Shown: one piece after another, positions 63,310-64,000 of the stretch
How the letters are laid out: each line of letters opens with the position of its first letter
Position numbering within the stretch: position 1 is the stretch's first letter
Assembly: GCF_030272705.1 (NCBI RefSeq)
Contig: NZ_JARFYM010000001.1
Span: 186,001-250,000, forward strand
Direction of reading: 5' to 3'
Length of the DNA: 64,000 bases
Source of the DNA: Rhizobium mayense
GTDB taxonomy: Bacteria; Pseudomonadota; Alphaproteobacteria; Rhizobiales; Rhizobiaceae
Notes under the pieces: generated by a model
The model's input: the letters and a program-made list of their open reading frames with translations, nothing else
Told to the model about the DNA's origin: nothing
The model's database searches: none
Translations under genes and position numbers: made by a program

Positions 63310-64000
63310 ATGCTTGCTCGGCAGGGGATTCTGACGGAAGCGGATGGCGATTGCGTTGCGGTCGAACGACCGGCCGGAGCAAGCCCGGTTCTGATCATTT
63401 GTGAACATGCTTCGCGCACGCTGCCGGAATATTTCGGCGATCTCGGCCTTTCGACCGAAGCGCTTTCCAGTCACATCGCCTGGGACCCCGGTGCGCTGGC
63501 CGTCGCCAGGAAAATGTCTGATAGCCTCGATGCTACGCTGGTCTACCAACGCTTCTCGCGCTTGATCTACGACTGCAATCGGCCGCCGGAAAGCGCGGGC
63601 GCCATGCCGGAAACCAGCGAGATCTACACGATCCCCGGCAATCAGCACCTGCAGGCGGCCGACCGACAGGCACGAACCGACGCTCTTTATATACCATTCC
63701 ACGACCGCATTCGGGCTCTCTTGAAAGAGCGAGCGGCGAGGGAACAACAAACCGTGATCGTCACGGTTCACAGTTTTACGCCCGTGTACAACGGCAGGCA
63801 GCGGGCAGTGGAGCTCGGCATCCTGCACGACGAAGACCATTGGCTGGCGGATCGCATGCTCGAAGCGGCCACACAGGCGCCGCTCTACCGCACGGAACGA
63901 AACGAGCCTTATGGGCCAGAGGATGGTGTTACCCATACGCTGAAACTGCATGGGCTCGCCAATGGTTTGCATAACGCAATGATCGAGGTCCGCAACGACC
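63310..64000 (+). CDS. N-formylglutamate amidohydrolase family protein, cut by window edge
   Basis: At least 230 codons from the ATG at 63310; the C-terminus lies beyond the window. The zinc-hydrolase motifs of the family are visible: VLIICEHASRTLPEYFGDLG near residue 30, RLIYDCNRPPES near 81, VTVHSFTPVYNG near 150 and LANGLHNAMIEVRND at the visible end. Family members (HutG type) hydrolyse N-formylglutamate to formate and glutamate in histidine breakdown, but many relatives act on other N-acyl amino acids. No hut genes are nearby, so the specific substrate is uncertain. It is divergent from the RpiR gene. Confidence 0.88.
   Translation, partial: MLARQGILTEADGDCVAVERPAGASPVLIICEHASRTLPEYFGDLGLSTEALSSHIAWDPGALAVARKMSDSLDATLVYQRFSRLIYDCNRPPESAGAMPETSEIYTIPGNQHLQAADRQARTDALYIPFHDRIRALLKERAAREQQTVIVTVHSFTPVYNGRQRAVELGILHDEDHWLADRMLEAATQAPLYRTERNEPYGPEDGVTHTLKLHGLANGLHNAMIEVRND

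Overview
The window reads as chromosomal or chromid DNA of a Rhizobium-type alphaproteobacterium (order Hyphomicrobiales). The evidence is the high GC content, several CUT1-type sugar ABC operons, a RibH2-type lumazine synthase behind an FMN riboswitch, a 1258-residue cobalamin-dependent MetH, an ETF-beta lysine methyltransferase of the Agrobacterium/METTL20 kind, and a siphophage module of the DUF1073/DUF2213/DUF2184 type common in rhizobial prophages. No species name can be fixed from the sequence alone.

Layout. 1-4.05 kb: host genes, namely two outer-membrane proteins on the minus strand (the first cut by the window edge), a possibly truncated membrane protein, a small proline-rich exported protein, a MEKHLA-domain protein and an unknown. 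4.1-31.4 kb: a prophage-like block. It starts with a C1/S24-type repressor facing left, with operator-like palindromes on both sides, and five or six small early genes. A minus-strand ETF-beta methyltransferase gene that looks like host metabolism follows. Then comes a complete plus-strand structural module: small and large terminase, portal, protease/scaffold, cement, major capsid, connectors, tail tube, frameshifted tail chaperones, tape measure, distal tail, NlpC/P60-like protein, a 1692-residue tail tip/fibre and fibre accessories. Endolysin and holin-like lysis genes end at a strong terminator near 31.38 kb. I find no integrase, excisionase or replication gene. The tape-measure frame contains two in-frame TAG codons, and an opposite-strand lipoprotein gene sits just upstream of it in unusually AT-rich DNA.

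31.5-40.7 kb: a nitronate monooxygenase, then a likely arabinoside-use cluster of GH51 arabinofuranosidase, ABC ATPase, binding protein, two permeases, ArsR-type regulator and TIM-barrel sugar isomerase. 40.9-44.9 kb: small unknown genes, a secreted polysaccharide lyase, a HbpS-like protein and an AGE-family sugar epimerase. 45.1-48.9 kb: metH behind a perfect 20-bp palindrome. 49-56.6 kb: a divergent amino-sugar-type cluster, with GntR regulator and BadF-type kinase on the minus strand and binding protein, two permeases, oxidoreductase and ATPase on the plus strand; an inverted 14-bp repeat lies in the shared promoter region. 56.7-58.1 kb: a regulator remnant, a VOC protein, and ribH with its FMN riboswitch. 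58.1-63.1 kb: a PotABCD-type ABC importer and an RpiR regulator. 63.3 kb to the end: the start of an N-formylglutamate amidohydrolase.

Two themes stand out. The phage module carries recoding or nonsense signals (a canonical -1 slippery site and two amber codons in the tape measure). Each of the three binding-protein-dependent importer operons has a GC-rich hairpin between the binding-protein gene and the first permease gene, a layout expected to let the binding protein be made in excess.
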